Source: Ichthyophis bannanicus
Taxonomy: Eukaryota > Chordata > Amphibia > Gymnophiona > Ichthyophiidae
Length of the DNA stretch: 64,000 nucleotides
NCBI GenBank assembly: GCA_033557465.1
Contig: CM066036.1
Location: 720,701,828-720,765,827, forward strand
Reading direction: 5' to 3'
Both the position numbers and the translations under genes were made by a program. Each line of letters starts with the position of its first letter. The stretch's first letter is position 1. Shown here in pieces: positions 20,721 to 32,648 of this stretch. A model generated the notes under the pieces. It was given only the letters and a program-made list of their open reading frames with translations, made no database searches and was not told where the DNA came from.

Positions 20721-21895
20721 AGAAACATAGAAACATGATGGCAGAAAAATACAACATGGCCTATCTACCACATCAACCACTTTAGAGATCCTCTGTGTTT
20801 ATCCCATGCTTATTTGAATTCAGATACTGTTCTCCTCTGTACCACCTCCACTGGGGGAGACTAATTCAGGCATCTACCACTCTTTCTGTAAATAAATATT
20901 TCCACATATTACTTCTGAGTTTCTCCCCTTTCACCCTCATCCTATGTCCCCTCATAGCAGAACTTGCTTTCAATCAAAAGAGGCTCTTCTCCTGTCCATT
21001 TATGCCACAGAGATATTTAAACATCTCTATCATATCTCCTCTATCCGACCTTTACTGTAAAGTATACATATTAAGATCTTTAAGCCACTAACCATTTTAG
21101 TAGCCACCCTCTGCACAGACTCCATCCTGTTTATATCCTTTTGAAGGTGTGGTCTCCAGAATTACACACAATACTCCAAATGAGGTCGCACCAGAGACAA
21201 ATACAGAGGCACCATCACCTCCTTTTTTCTGCTGGCCATTCCTCTCCCTATGCACCCAAGCATCCTTCTGGCTTTCTCGGTCACCTTTTCTACCTGTTTA
21301 GCTACTTTAAGATTGTCAGACACAATCAACTCCATGTCCCACTTTTCTTTTGTGGACAGAAGTTCTTCACTCCCTTCCTTGTACCGCACCCTTGGATTTT
21401 TGCAGCCCAATTGTATGACTCTGCATTTTTTAGCATTAAATCTCTGCTGCCAAATTCTAGAGTATTCTTCGAGCTTAGCTAGATCTGTCCTCATGTTATC
21501 TACTCCTTCCTGGGTGTCTGCTCTACTCAGATTTTGGTATCATCCACAAACAGGCAAACCTTACCCAACAGCCATTCTGCAATATCACCAACAAAGATGT
21601 TAAAAAGAATCAGACCAAGGACAGATCCCTGCGGCACACCACTAGTAATCTCCTTTTCCTCAGAGTGAGCTTCATTTACTTATACCCTTTGTTGCCTCCC
21701 ACTCAACCAATCTCTAACCCAGTCAATCACTTTAGGATCCATCCTTAGGGTGCTCAGTTTGTTTATAAGTCACCTGTGCACAGCGGTGTCAAAGGCTTTA
21801 CTGAAATCTAAGTACACAAAATCTAGGGCTCTCCCTCAGTCCAACTACCAGGTCACTCGGTCAAATTAATCAATCAGATTTGTCTGACAAGACTT
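20721..21895 (-). mobile_element. CR1 LINE inserted in the RTE copy
   Basis: The minus-strand CR1 runs from its 3' tail (TAGAAACATGATGGCAG at 20725) to the RT region with SGLQ/GRSCQTNLID-type sequence near 21890. Blocks include RTDLAKLEEYSRIWQQRFNA and KKCRVIQLGCKNP (about 21420-21490) and GRGMASRKKEVMVPLY. Stops and shifts are present. Removing it joins the RTE halves seamlessly. Confidence 0.85.
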
Positions 21896-22262
21896 GTTGA
21901 TGAGTCTTCCACCAAAATTCACACCTCAGTTTTCTTCATACGGTCTTTATTCTCTGATTTGCTCTGGGGAAATTATGCAGCTTTGTTGTACACCTTTGCT
22001 GAATTTAAACCATTTGCTTTCTCCTTGCTCCATTTAAATGTCTGCTTCTTTGTCAATGAAAAAGTTATGCATGAGAACTACTGTATTAGGTGTACTGATA
22101 TACTCATGCATCTTAATGTAGCCCAGAATTTTAAGCCTTGTTGTCTTAATGAAATACCATCTAACACCTTCAATGATGCATCTTGTTCCTTGTCTATTTC
22201 TGAACCCTGCTTGCATTTCAGGCAGTTCTAGTTCCAGGTATGGTTGCATTCTATTTGCATTG
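21896..22262 (-). mobile_element. RTE LINE, RT fragment (part 2)
   Basis: Minus-strand reading gives GGRLIN at the junction and LELPEMQAGFRNRQGTRCII (about 22170-22230), the RTE block before the palm that is also seen at 40745-40825. Confidence 0.75.
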
Positions 22263-22265
22263 AAA

Positions 22266-22742
22266 TATGACAAACCTGGAAAAGAGATGCCTGAGGGGAG
22301 ATATGATAGAAGTCTATAAATTAATGAACAGAGTGGAACGGGTAAACGTAGATCGATTGTTTACATTATCAGAATATAGAAAGACTAGGGGACATGCAAT
22401 GAAGCTACAGGGTAAACTATTTAAGACTAATAAAAGAAAATATTTTTTCACTCATCGTGTAATCAAACTCTGGAATTTGTTACCAGAGAATGTAGTAAAG
22501 GCTATTAGTGTAGCTGGGTTTAAAAAAGGTTTGAATAAGTTCCTGAAGGAAAGGTCCATATAGCATTATTAAGAAGGGACCCAGGATATCAATGCTTGAC
22601 CCAGTACAAGCATTGTAGAACCTGTGTCTTTTGGGGAAACTGCTAGGTACGTATGACCTAGATTGGCCACTGTTGGAAACAGGATACTGGGCTTGATGGA
22701 CCTTGGTCTGACCCAGTACGGCATATCTTATGTTCTTATAAG
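22266..22742 (+). mobile_element. CR1 LINE 3' end, well preserved
   Basis: An open frame at 22267-22563 encodes the CR1 ORF2 C-terminus: [53 protein letters not shown] 3' UTR ending CATATCTTATGTTCTTATA follows. This is the reference for the short tails at 15459, 17985, 45915, 52167 and 55530. It is the youngest-looking CR1 3' end here. Confidence 0.9.
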
Positions 22743-23545
22743 ATCAGACTAACCAGCCTGTAGTTCCCAACCTCATCCTTACTTCCACTTTCATGTAAAG
22801 GGACCACATGCACCTTTCTCCAGTCTTGTCAAATGGTGGAGCTGCTAGAACCTCCCTAAGTTCCTTCAGCATTCTCAGATGTATTCCATCCAGACCCATT
22901 GCTTTGTCTATTTTTAGATTAGCTAGCTCCTCGTGAATAGTCTTCTTAAAACTGTTTAAGATCTAGTTCATTTCTGTTCTGATTTGTCATTGTTTTCCGA
23001 AATCCTATTCCTGGCCCTTCATCGGTGATCAGATAACAGAAATATATGTTAAGGAAGTACACTTTATCCTCATAAGCTATTATATATTCCTTCCCTTCAG
23101 TCTGACAATACCACTTTTGCACTTCCTCCTCTCACTAACATATCTAAAAATGATTTGTCCCCCCCCCATTTTTCTCCATTGATTATGTTTTTTTTTTTTA
23201 TTGGCATCCTGGCTTTCCTGACTACTTTCCTAGTTTCTCTTTCTGAATATTGATACTTGTTTTTGTCTTTCTGCAATCTCTTATATTTTATGAAGGTCAC
23301 CCTATTTTTTTCTTCATCTTTTCATCTACTTCTTTTGAAAACTATAGTAGCCTCCTTTTCCTTTTACATTTACTTACTTCCCTAATAAAAAGATTTGTTG
23401 TCCTTTCAGTTTTGCCGATCGCTTTTCTACATCTTCCATCTGATCCTATCCCGCTAATGACTGCTTGAGATATTGCCCCATCTTGGCAAAGTTAGCTTTC
23501 CTAAAGTCTATGACCCTCACTTTTTACTGGAGTTTATCAGCCCTA
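22743..23545 (-). mobile_element. CR1 LINE, RT N-terminal region
   Basis: Minus-strand reading gives LKIDKAMGLDGIHLRMLKEL (about 22850-22910) and, further upstream, KDKNKYQYSERETRKVVRKA (about 23210-23270). Both are typical of the region between endonuclease and RT in CR1. Frames are broken. Confidence 0.7.
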
Positions 23546-23599
23546 GTGCTAATGTTGAATGATCCTGAGTAGAATCTTGCTAGTATGGGGGATCAGAGT

Positions 23600-24440
23600 G
23601 ATTATTCGATAATTTTCATATTCAATTGGATTACCTTTCTTCAGTATTGGTATAAACATAGCTCTTTTCTAGTCAATCGGTCATGATGTTGTCTTCCAAA
23701 TTTCCTGGAAGATCCTAGTACTATTGTAACAGCTGTATCTTATTGCTATACTACATCATTCGAAATGCCATCAATACCTAGTGTTTTGTTCTTTGAAAAT
23801 GTTTCCGTGTTGTTTTGATTTCTGCTTTCATAACCAAGGGTTCCTGGTCATAAAGCAGAGGTTGAAAGGCTATTGATCCACTTGATCTTTATGGTGTAAT
23901 GGCTCTGGGTTTTTTTTTCCAGCTTTCCTTGATCTACTCAGCATCATTCTATGTGGATACTTGAGCATCTTTTAGCATTCCAATTTGAGGCTGGAATTTT
24001 CTCTTTAACTCTTGTAGCCAATATTGTTCTTCCTATAATATTTGCATGAAAATTATAGTACTTCTCTTTATCTCATCTGGCTACATATTGGAAATTATTG
24101 CTAAGTTCCATAACTACCCCTCTATTACTTCTGACTTTAGATTCTCTACATTTCTGAGTAATTTTCAATTTCTTCAGTCATGAATATTGGCCATTTTTGC
24201 TTTTTTAATCTTTTGAAGAGATGTTTCATCTTTTTCACACTTAGCTTACTTAATGCCATCCCTTAGATCTTCTGGTACTCTATTATTTGTAACCAAAGTG
24301 GCAAATTGATTTTGCAAGTGGTCTTTAAATTCTGGTGGTATATTGTCATGATCATTCTCTATTCATGAATGGCTTGCTCTTTTACAGCTTCAGCTTGAAT
24401 TTGTATACACGTAGATGGTGATCACAGTAACTTCTTGCAT
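23600..24440 (-). mobile_element. RTE LINE, endonuclease/RT N-terminal region (part 3)
   Basis: The minus strand shows degraded RTE sequence around 23630-23790 that precedes the C-G-N-x-R/H-T-I-A-L-I block in RTE elements. The far end near 24350-24440 looks like the end of the endonuclease. It is the upstream continuation of the RTE at 20562-22262. Confidence 0.55.
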
Positions 24441-26420
24441 GCCTCACTGGGCCCAGGGGTCTATCATCAATTGCCACAATGTTTGACTTCAAAGTATGAT
24501 CAGATGAAATCACAGCTGTTGATGATTATGTTTTCAGGGGCTCCTCAATCAATGAGGGCCAATGTCTCCACACAAGTGAAGCATTTCAGGGTGCTAGAGG
24601 CTGAGAGGCATTGAGCTATGTGGTTCAAAGGAGTAATGACCAAATTCAAGGGGAACACTTGTACTGTATAGTCTCAGAACCCAGCTTATGCTTGCTGGGA
24701 GGTGACACAGCAAAATGCCATTAACCTGCACAATGAAGATATAGGCCTTGCTTGCTCCTCAGAGTTTTCTTTTTTTCCATGGAGAACAATATCAGCTTCA
24801 TATGGGCCTCATGCATAGTTTCCTCTGCCAGTAAAAGGCAAGCATCAATAGTTGCAGTTCTCCAAGAGAATTGCTGGAGCTCAGATTTATATGCTTGGAT
24901 AGGTGCATCAAATCATAACTATAAGGATATAAATGTGTACAATTGCAAGGCTAAGTCTCAACTCATCTTTGATCCTGACAGAGGCAACTCCATAAATACA
25001 TCACTAATGCCTTGCTATTCTAGCCTATCTCTACAGAATCGATGCAGAACTCCATTGCATATTGTGAGACTATGCAGGTCCCTTACTTCATCTGGAGAAT
25101 GTTGGAGGAGGCAGACACTAGCTGGCCTGGGTTATCTAAAATGTCCTTAAAGGCGTTATTAAAGGATTCATAGAGGTCCTAGCTAATGTAGGGCATCCTG
25201 AATTTATAGTTATGGAGAAAGATGACTATAGAACAAATAGAAAAGAACATTGATTCTAAGATCCTCAGCAGGCTTGCAGGTCTCCAAAAAGGTGGGAGGG
25301 TCTCAACCATGAGGCAGGATTGGGGATACCTCTAGCACATGACCCTGGCAAGTAAGATCCTCAGGCCATGCTTCCATGGGCAAATAGTCTGACACAGCTC
25401 CTCAATCTGTACTTGCTGCTGCCTCAAACCCTGATCCACTGACCCAGCTGCTGACTTAATTCCTTCATGAGTTTCTTCCAAACAGATAGGACCATACTCA
25501 GTTCAGCAGGGTCCAAACTGGCCAGAGTTTGATATAGAGGTTATCATCAGTAGAAAAGACACAAGCACAATGAGTGGACAGGGTTCACAGATCGGTTCTC
25601 CAAAGGACAGGACATCCTAGGTCCAGAGGTGTTTAGGAAGGGGTATTCTTCATGTAACAACCACCTTTGCTTTGGATGCTTAATCCTCCAGAGTTGGTGG
25701 CCACTAGGTCTTCACTTCCTAAACTCAGAACCCAAAGTGAGAACCAAGAACCAGGAGTACTCTGGAGAAGACAGCAAACATGAGGAGAAGATAGGAAACA
25801 TGATCATAGGGCACTCACCAAACAAGATCAAGGCAGCAGTAATGCCAAGGAACTGGTGCAGGATTTTGGAATGTCTAGCAAAGTGAAATAGGATATGAAA
25901 TGTAGCATGACCCCAAAGCATATGAACAACAGGCTAAAGCAGCCAGTGAGCCAAGGGAACCTACTGACACCTACTGGTTGGAGGTCACATGTTCATCTGA
26001 GTAAGAGTCCTCTGTGAATTGAGCCACCTGCAGGCTGGCAGCAGAATCTCACAGTTTGTGCTTAAAAATTGGGTGGTTATGAGGATAAAATTATCTCGTA
26101 AGTCATTGGAAATGTAAACACAATGATTATACATTGAAACTTCAATTTACACTCACAATTTTCTCTCCAAACCAACTTACATCTCTCTTTTTACTGTTCT
26201 TAAAAGTATGTGCAATGGAAAATATTTGAGTACTTCTAAATGGTTGAAAATTTGCTTAGGAAGATTTGGTCATTCTACCCATGGAGGATAATTTTGTTAC
26301 AGGCTGCCTATGTGTGAAGGCCAAGTAGGTGTCTATTTTGTCTTTATAAATTAGTAGAGGCAAAGTAGTAGAAATTATGGCTATATTGCAACTATGGACA
26401 TTTACAGGAGCAGTTCTAAA
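24441..26420. other. No recognisable feature
   Basis: About 2 kb of ordinary-composition sequence. Open frames at 24752-25150 and 25629-25886 show no recognised motif or splice context. It is probably intron or very old repeat. Confidence 0.4.
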
Positions 26421-26424
26421 TGGT

Positions 26425-26560
26425 GGCACATAAAATATAGAAAGAGCAGAAACCAGACCAGGCCTTATGAAGATGAACCGCTTTATTTCAAAAGCCTGAC
26501 TTGGCCAAGTTTCGGTGGTGAAGAGGTCTATAACTGTTCCGCATGAGCAGAGTGCCATCT
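26425..26560 (-). mobile_element. Retroelement tail, inverted partner of 30940-31060
   Basis: The reverse complement (CCGAAACTTGGCCAAGTCAG, then GCTTTTGAAATAAAG) matches 30965-31050 over about 90 bp. The two lie outside the L2 and Penelope-like nest on opposite strands. Confidence 0.6.
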
Positions 26561-26564
26561 TTTC

Positions 26565-26792
26565 TACTGTCACTATTCATCATTTATATAGTGCTACAAG
26601 GCATACGCAGCACTGTACAATTACATGCAGAAGATGGTCCCTGCTCGTCAGAGCTTACAATCTAATTAAGACAGATACTACAATAGCCGAGAACAAGGGT
26701 ACAAATAGGGAAAGGTAAGGAGACAAAAGGAGAACAAGGGATCAGGATCCAAAAGCAACCTCAAAGAGGTGAGCCTTTAACATATGAAGCCT
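26565..26792 (-). mobile_element. L2 LINE 3' end (part 1, split by a Penelope-like element)
   Basis: The minus strand reads AAAGGCTCACCTCTTTGAGG, GGATCCTGATCCCTTGTT and AGATTGTAAGCTCTGACGAG. These are the same landmarks as the plus-strand L2 3' end at 60590-60790. The element continues at 30119. Confidence 0.85.
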
Positions 26793-26805
26793 GACATACA
26801 GCGAT
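26793..26805 (+). repeat. Target-site duplication, left copy
   Basis: GACATACAGCGAT here and again, identically, at 30106-30118 flank the Penelope-like insertion. Joining them restores a continuous L2. Confidence 0.85.
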
Positions 26806-26823
26806 CACCATCATCAAGGGTCA

Positions 26824-27138
26824 TTGAAACAAAAGATTGAGACAGTGCGACAAGAAGTAATAACAAAAAAATTGAAAAAATTACAACGTGATGGGGCAGA
26901 CTACACAACCGGCTACGTTTATCCATGTATGAACCTTAATTGCAAACTAAAGAAATCTAGGAAACACATCCATTTTGATGACACCACTGATGATGGGGGT
27001 ACTTCTGACTCAAGCAAGTCTTTGAAAGAGAGTTTTTTGGCCGAAGAAGGAAATGGTCGCTCTCGACGAAAGAAAGGTACACAACTAGCACAGAGCCAGG
27101 GTCAGGGACGAGGAAAACCAAAGTCTCGAGGGAAATAA
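26824..27138 (+). pseudogene. Penelope-like ORF, N-terminal basic region
   Basis: 104 codons. They hold a Lys-rich start (TKKLKKLQRDG), a Cys-containing YPCMNLNCKLKK, an acidic/Ser stretch and an Arg/Gly-rich end (GRSRRKKG, QGQGRGKPKSRGK). Arg/Gly-rich linkers before RT are common in this family. The TAA at 27136-27138 and a frame change near 27150-27180 separate it from RT, which originally would have been one ORF. Confidence 0.7.
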
Positions 27139-27149
27139 CACCCTCAAGT

Positions 27150-28713
27150 AAAAGCTTAGTGGTTAACCTTACGGGGGGGACCACTATCACCTGATATTGA
27201 GAGTTTATTGGAAAGGGGCCTTTCATATGTTCCAGAGATCGAGTTTGACTTTTTTCGTTTTCGTATTGATTTTGAGAGTTTAGTGCGAAAGCTTCACTTA
27301 AGGAATTTTTTTTCAACTGTTCCCCCCACAGTGGAAGTGGCCAACTCTATGGAATCTAGACGGGTTCCGCTGCCTTTAAAGTCGCACTGGACACCGCCTG
27401 GTCCGATCCATCCAGCTATACAAATCTTTAAATATCTTGTTTTAAGAGACGTAGAACAACTGGCTGATACTTGTTCATTACACAATACACGTCTTTCCTG
27501 CTCCCAGCGGGCTACACTACACACGCTGCAGTCACAATCAGATTGGGTGATTCACCGTGCCGATAAAGGTGGTGCGATTGTTATACAAACAAGGTCCTTT
27601 TACTTGGAAGAAGCTTTGACACAACTTCGGGACACCACCACATATACAATTCTGTCAACAGACCCTAGTGCCAAGCTTCAAGCTACCATCAAAGAACTCA
27701 CACAAGTGGCCTTACGAGATAAAGTGATTTCTAAAAAAGAATATGCCTTTTTAAGTGTAACCGGACCACGAATAGCCCAATTTTATACTGTTCCCAAAAT
27801 CCACAAGCATCCTACGAGACCCCCGGGCCGTCCAATAGTGTCCACCAAAGGGACACTGTTAGAACCGTTGTCTACATATTTGGACTCTTTTTTGCGTTCA
27901 TTATTGATGGACATTCCATCTTATGTCCGTGATACAATGCACTTTCTATCTCTGCTACACGATTTGTCCTCCTGGGCTGCTGACGATCAAGTACTTTTAG
28001 TAACACTGAACGTTCAGTCACTTTACACTAGCATTCCGCAAGAAGCTGCTAGTGTAATAGTACAGCAAGCATTAATTGCTCATGGTGACTGGTCCCAATT
28101 ACAGTTACAATTTTTGCAAGCTCTCACTGCTCTAGCCCTTTTCAATAATTTTTTTGAATTTCAAGGGGTTCTTTACCATCAAATCTCGGGAGTGGCCATG
28201 GGCGCCACTTGCGCCCCATCAGTTGCTAATCTGTATATGGGAATCTTTGAAAAGAACTTTTTTCCCAATTCCATTTACTTGGATAACATCAAGGCCTGGT
28301 ACCGTTACATCGATGATGTCTTCATGTTATGGAGGGGCACTGAGTCTCAACTTGATTCTTTCCTTCAGTGGTTAAACTCTCGAGATGTTAACATTAATTT
28401 CACCAGCGAGTCACAAAAACAAAATATTACTTATTTAGATATGTCCATTACTAGGGAAAAGAAAGGTTGGGGCACTTCAGTATATCGCAAGTTGATTGAT
28501 CATAACACCTTCTTGCACTATGATAGCGCACACCCGCCTCAGTTAAAGAACAGTCTGCCGCTATCTCAATTTTTGCGGTACCGGCGGAACTGTTCGGATG
28601 TGAAGACATATAAGAAACTGGCTGTGAGAACTTTGTTGACTGAGGGTATCCTTATCCTCTGGTACAGAAGGCTTATCAACGAGCACTGCACAATAACCGT
28701 TATTTGTTGCTAA
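27150..28713 (+). pseudogene. Penelope-like reverse transcriptase
   Basis: The main frame runs 27208-28713, with a frame-3 VVNLT start near 27155. Motifs in order: VIHRADKGGAIVI (about 27550), FYTVPKIHKHP (27780) and PPGRPIVSTKG (27820). LLVTLNVQSLYTSIP (27995), SGVAMGATCAPSVANLYMG (28185) and the catalytic WYRYIDDVFMLW (28300) follow. These are the RT motifs of Penelope-like elements, including the IHK and GRPIVS blocks that distinguish them from LINEs. The frame shifts at about 28650-28710 before the endonuclease. Confidence 0.93.
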
Positions 28714-29393
28714 CCCCTAAAAGGAATTTGGAAGATTCAAGTACAAACCGAAGTATCAACTTTATTACATCGTACTCTCTGATAAGTTCCGGTTTGCAGA
28801 AGATCTTGAGGAAACATCGAGCTATAATTCAGGTAGTCCCAGGCATGCAAGATAAATCAATACGATGCATATGGAAACGCAGTCGCAATCTGAAAGAATA
28901 CCTAAGCCCTACAAAATTACGAGATACAACGGCAGCTAATCATGCAGCTTTTAAGATCGGTCACAGTAGATGCGGACACTGCACGATATGCGACATCACC
29001 GTTGAATGTTCCCAGTTTAATTACAAAGGCATAACTTATAAATTAAGGAACATCACTACTTGTGAGTCAACTCATGTAGTGTACGCTGTGAAATGTCCGT
29101 GTGATTTACTGTACATAGGCAAAATGATCTGTCCATTCAAGATCCGGATGAAGGAACATGAAAGCAGGCTCCGCTGCACTAGAAAAGAAGCTCCTTTAGT
29201 GGAACATTGTTTGTCACACCAACATGTGTTTGCCCAGCTTAGTTGTTGGGCTATAGAACACGTAGTAGGAGGTGGACAAGGGCGATCACAAGATCAACAA
29301 TTACTCTATCGCGAGCAGTGGTGGATTTACACTTTAGACACGGTACAGCCAGGAGGGCTCAATTTCAGCATTGATTGGACGGTTTGCGTTTGA
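28704..29393 (+). pseudogene. Penelope-like C-terminal region with GIY-YIG endonuclease
   Basis: Frame 3. After the RT thumb, a Cys-His-containing linker (CGHCTICDITVECSQF, about 28975) leads to the GIY-YIG module. This has STHVVYAVKCPCDLLYIGK (about 29058), KIRMKEHESRLR (about 29140) and EQWWIYTLDTVQPGGLN (29315). The module nicks target DNA for integration. The Tyr of YIG and the Arg/His/Glu set are present. It overlaps the preceding frame by 10 bp because of a shift. Confidence 0.92.
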
Positions 29394-30105
29394 TGTCCCA
29401 TTAATGCCTGTTTAGCTTAATTCCATTCAGGCTCTGCAAGGCATTTAAAAATGGCAGCCTCCTTTCCTGGCCCACATGCACGGCATTTTTTTGGCTTCCC
29501 CAGAGAACAGGAGGGAGATCGTTGGTTAAGACAAAGAGCTGCGCTGTGGTCAGGTTAGGCAGGTTTTGGATTTTTCCTTCTTTCTTATCTGAATTTGTTT
29601 CAAGTATTATGGTGAAGTTTCAGAATGTTACTATTGTTCAGTCACCATTGATGTCATTCTTTACAGGACATTGATTTGATGCCGGAGTCCCTTGAGAAAC
29701 CCATTTTTGGAGAAACGCACGGGCGCCTCATAAAGTTGGCGTTGGGACATGCTTTTAAGCAACACAGTTACAACGGGATTCAGAGTAACTAACGAATGTT
29801 AAAAACAGAAAAGAAAATTGCAACACGATTGAAGGAACCTTTTGACGCATTCTATTAAATTACAAGATGAGTATTTTTCCTTATTGAAATCAATAGCGAG
29901 TTACATTTGATACGTCATTAGTTCCTACCCACATGAGCCATTGTTGTAATACTGGCACACGATAGGGAAATTTTGATAATCCCTATACTTCAAGTGCCAT
30001 TGGTTGATTCTGAGGCTCAGTTTATGACAATAGAGAAATACTGAATAATTTGTATTGGTTAACAGTTGAATGAGGTTCAGATTTATTACAGTAACATACA
30101 GCGAT

Positions 30106-30118
30106 GACATACAGCGAT
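30106..30118 (+). repeat. Target-site duplication, right copy
   Basis: GACATACAGCGAT. Immediately before it, at 30094-30105, the element's own end carries ACATACAGCGAT, so the motif is in tandem on this side. Confidence 0.85.
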
Positions 30119-30870
30119 GTCAGTTTGTTTCAGGCATAAGAAGCAGCAGGGTGATAGGATAAACGTCTGGAGCTGGCAGTGGAAGAAAAGTGCTTAGAGA
30201 GAAGCAAGACAATAGAAGAATAAAGTTCACGAGGAGGGGTGTAGAGAGAGAGGAAAGAGAAAAGAGAAAAGGTAGTAAGGAGTAGTAGAATGAATGCATT
30301 TATAAGTCAGAAGGAGAAGTTTCAATTCGATATGGAAATGAAAGGGGAGCCAATTAAGTGATTTGAGAAGAGGGGTTATATGAGTATATTGGGAATGGCA
30401 GAAGAATAGCCACACAGCAGAGTCTGAATAGATTGAAGGGGAAAGAGATGACTTAGAGGGAGACTAGCAAAGAGGAGGTTGCAATAGTCCAGATGGGAGG
30501 TGACTATATGTGTTTTAATAGTGTGGAAGGGGTGAATTTCAGAAAGGAAGGGGTGAATTTTGTTAATGTTATAGAGAAAGAAGCACAGGTTTTAGCAATC
30601 AGTTGGATGTATGTGGAGAAGAGGAGTCAAAGATGACCCCAAGGTTGTGGGCTGAGGAAACAGGAAGTAAAAGAGTGTTATCTACAGAGATAGAGAAAGG
30701 AGGAGGAAGGAGGGGTTTAGGGGGAAAAATAAGTTTGATTTTGGCCATGTTCAATTTCAAATGGTGGTGAGACATCCAGGCAGCGATGCCAGAAAGGCAG
30801 GCAGAGATTCGGGCCTGAAGTGTCGGAATAATATCTGGTGTAAAGAGACGGATTTGAGAGTCATCAGCAC
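30119..30870 (-). mobile_element. L2 LINE RT C-terminal part (part 2)
   Basis: Minus-strand reading gives SQYTHITPLLKSLNWLPFHF and LLLLTYKCIHSTTPYYL (about 30240-30400), then an LDYCN-type block near 30490. This is the continuation of the L2 at 26565-26792. Many stops. Confidence 0.8.
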
Positions 30871-30939
30871 TTTGCGACTTTATACTCCTGTATGCTGTTT
30901 AACCCTTTTTACGAGTGTGTGTATCTTCATTTTGAGAGG

Positions 30940-31060
30940 CTGACCCCTGATAAAGGCTTCATTGCCAAAACTTTGCCAAGTCAGGCTTTTGAAATAAAGT
31001 GGGGTGTGTTCATAAAGCCTGGTATTGTTTCCACTCTTTCTGTGTGCTCACCTATTATGC
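30940..31060 (+). mobile_element. Retroelement tail with hammerhead-like block
   Basis: CTGATAA at 30947, an AGGC...GCC short stem and CAAAAC follow the layout of the other Penelope-type tails. The following 90 bp (GCCAAGTCAGGCTTTTGAAA, TAAAGTGGGG) are the inverted partner of 26425-26560. Confidence 0.55.
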
Positions 31061-31814
31061 TGCAGAAAAGTTACCTCCTTTGTGTGGTTTGTTTTGGCAC
31101 GTAAAATATACACATACATGAGTATTTCATAAAATACCCATATAAATTGCAACTCTCCCCATGCTCTCCCAAACTCCATCTTAGAATATACCTACACCTG
31201 GGTCACATAAAAGTGTGCTATTTTTGTCTAAAAGTTTTTGTATACTTTTACATGCATACCACCTGGAGTAATTGTATTAAAACCCTTTTATGCAGGCATT
31301 ATCCTTTATAAAATTACCCCATAGTGCCCAATGTTTTCATATAGAGGATTAATTTATAAAAAGACAAGAAAACATTGTAAAAAATGAAGAAAAAGTGAGT
31401 CTTAGAATGATGGATGAAGGAAGGAGTGAGTTATATGGAGAGAAATTTTAGCTTGAGAGGAAAAAAAGGTGGGGACGGGCTTGAGTGAGAGGTTGAAACA
31501 AGAAGGGACAGAAGAAAAGAACACAAAGAAATAGAAAAGAAGGACATAGTTAAAAAGATAAAGGAAAGAAGATAAAAAGAACAATTATCCAAACATAAAA
31601 GGGTACACATATTTTTAGATACAGCTTGAGTAGTGCAAAACTTATTTAATGCAACTATCTGGCAGAATTGCAAAATTGTGCTTAAGAATATTACAATTCT
31701 GGCCACAGAATCTACCCTGTGCTGCCACACAAAATAGGGGTCTTAAAATCTATTTGTGAAGCAGTTCTATGATTTTCAAAGGGATTGATATTCAAAAGGA
31801 TTGACTGGCTAACT
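31061..31814. other. No recognisable feature
   Basis: AT-rich, partly purine-rich (31380-31590). ORFs on the minus strand reflect the purine tract. Confidence 0.4.
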
Positions 31815-32115
31815 TAAGGGCCCTTTACTAAGATGCACAAAGCAGTTAATGTGTGTTTTAGTGTCTAGTAACTCAAGCATGACAGTTACCATATACTAAT
31901 TCCCACAATAACTGCACATCACAAGATTGGGTGGGGATGTGTAGGTTAGGGGTGGAGACTGAGCATGGAAAGCACATTGCAGTGTAGCATGGGGATATAT
32001 CTCATGTGCTAGCTGCTAATGTTGCAATTAGTGTGGGTGCATGTAATGTCAACTCAATGGCGGTATTAAGTGCCCTGTGTATTTTTCTGTGCGGTATTAG
32101 CCAAAAAACTGTTGG
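31815..32115 (+). repeat. Dispersed repeat starting GGGCCCTTTACTAAG
   Basis: It begins after TTA with GGGCCCTTTACTAAG, the inverse of the end at 16106-16122. It shares GGTTAGGGGTGGAGA and GTGCTAGCTGCTAATG-type words with the 15.7-16.1-kb copy. Confidence 0.45.
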
Positions 32116-32648
32116 CCACATCTCTGACAGTGTGAAAACATCATACCTTAGTAGCCCTCAGAGAGTTTGCAGGACAAATGTTCCCAGTTAAAATTTTCCC
32201 ATTGCTGATTGATTTAATTTTGTATGGACAAATCCTATAGGCACAACACGCTGAAAACAAGAGGCAGTATCAGTGTATTCCTGGAGCATGGTTTAACTTG
32301 ATTAATCTGTACTGATATTCAGTGCTGATTAACCAAAGTTACCTGTGTAATTCTGGTTGATCAGTTTAACACAGATAGACATTAGATATGCAGATAACTT
32401 TAGCTTTGTAAAGTTGTACAGTCAACCCTCCTATCAGTGGCTCCAAGAGTCAGGAATGACTCAAAGGCCCACATTGCATTTGCAATATTTCCTTTTAAAA
32501 ACCTGTAAAACACCCATGCAGAAGAAATACAAATAATCACACTTGTGTTGAACAAATGAACTTGCTATGCTTAAGCTATGGCATTTTACATGCAAGTAGA
32601 TTCTTTTTGTACTTCCTGATTAGCCCATGACTCACAGACACTCCTTAC
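32116..32648. other. Intron, no recognisable repeat
   Basis: Ordinary AT-rich sequence. On the minus strand it starts with the GTAAGGAG donor at 32648. Confidence 0.45.

Larger units (their letters stand above)
26806..30105 (+). mobile_element. Penelope-like element (RT plus GIY-YIG)
   Basis: A 3.3-kb insertion between two 13-bp direct repeats within a minus-strand L2. It has an N-terminal basic region (26824-27138), a telomerase-like RT (about 27150-28713), a GIY-YIG endonuclease (28704-29393) and a 3' UTR with a TTGAGAAACCC...GGAGAAACGCACGGGCG block near 29690. The RT/GIY-YIG pairing is diagnostic of Penelope-like elements. Several frame breaks show it is dead. Confidence 0.93.
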
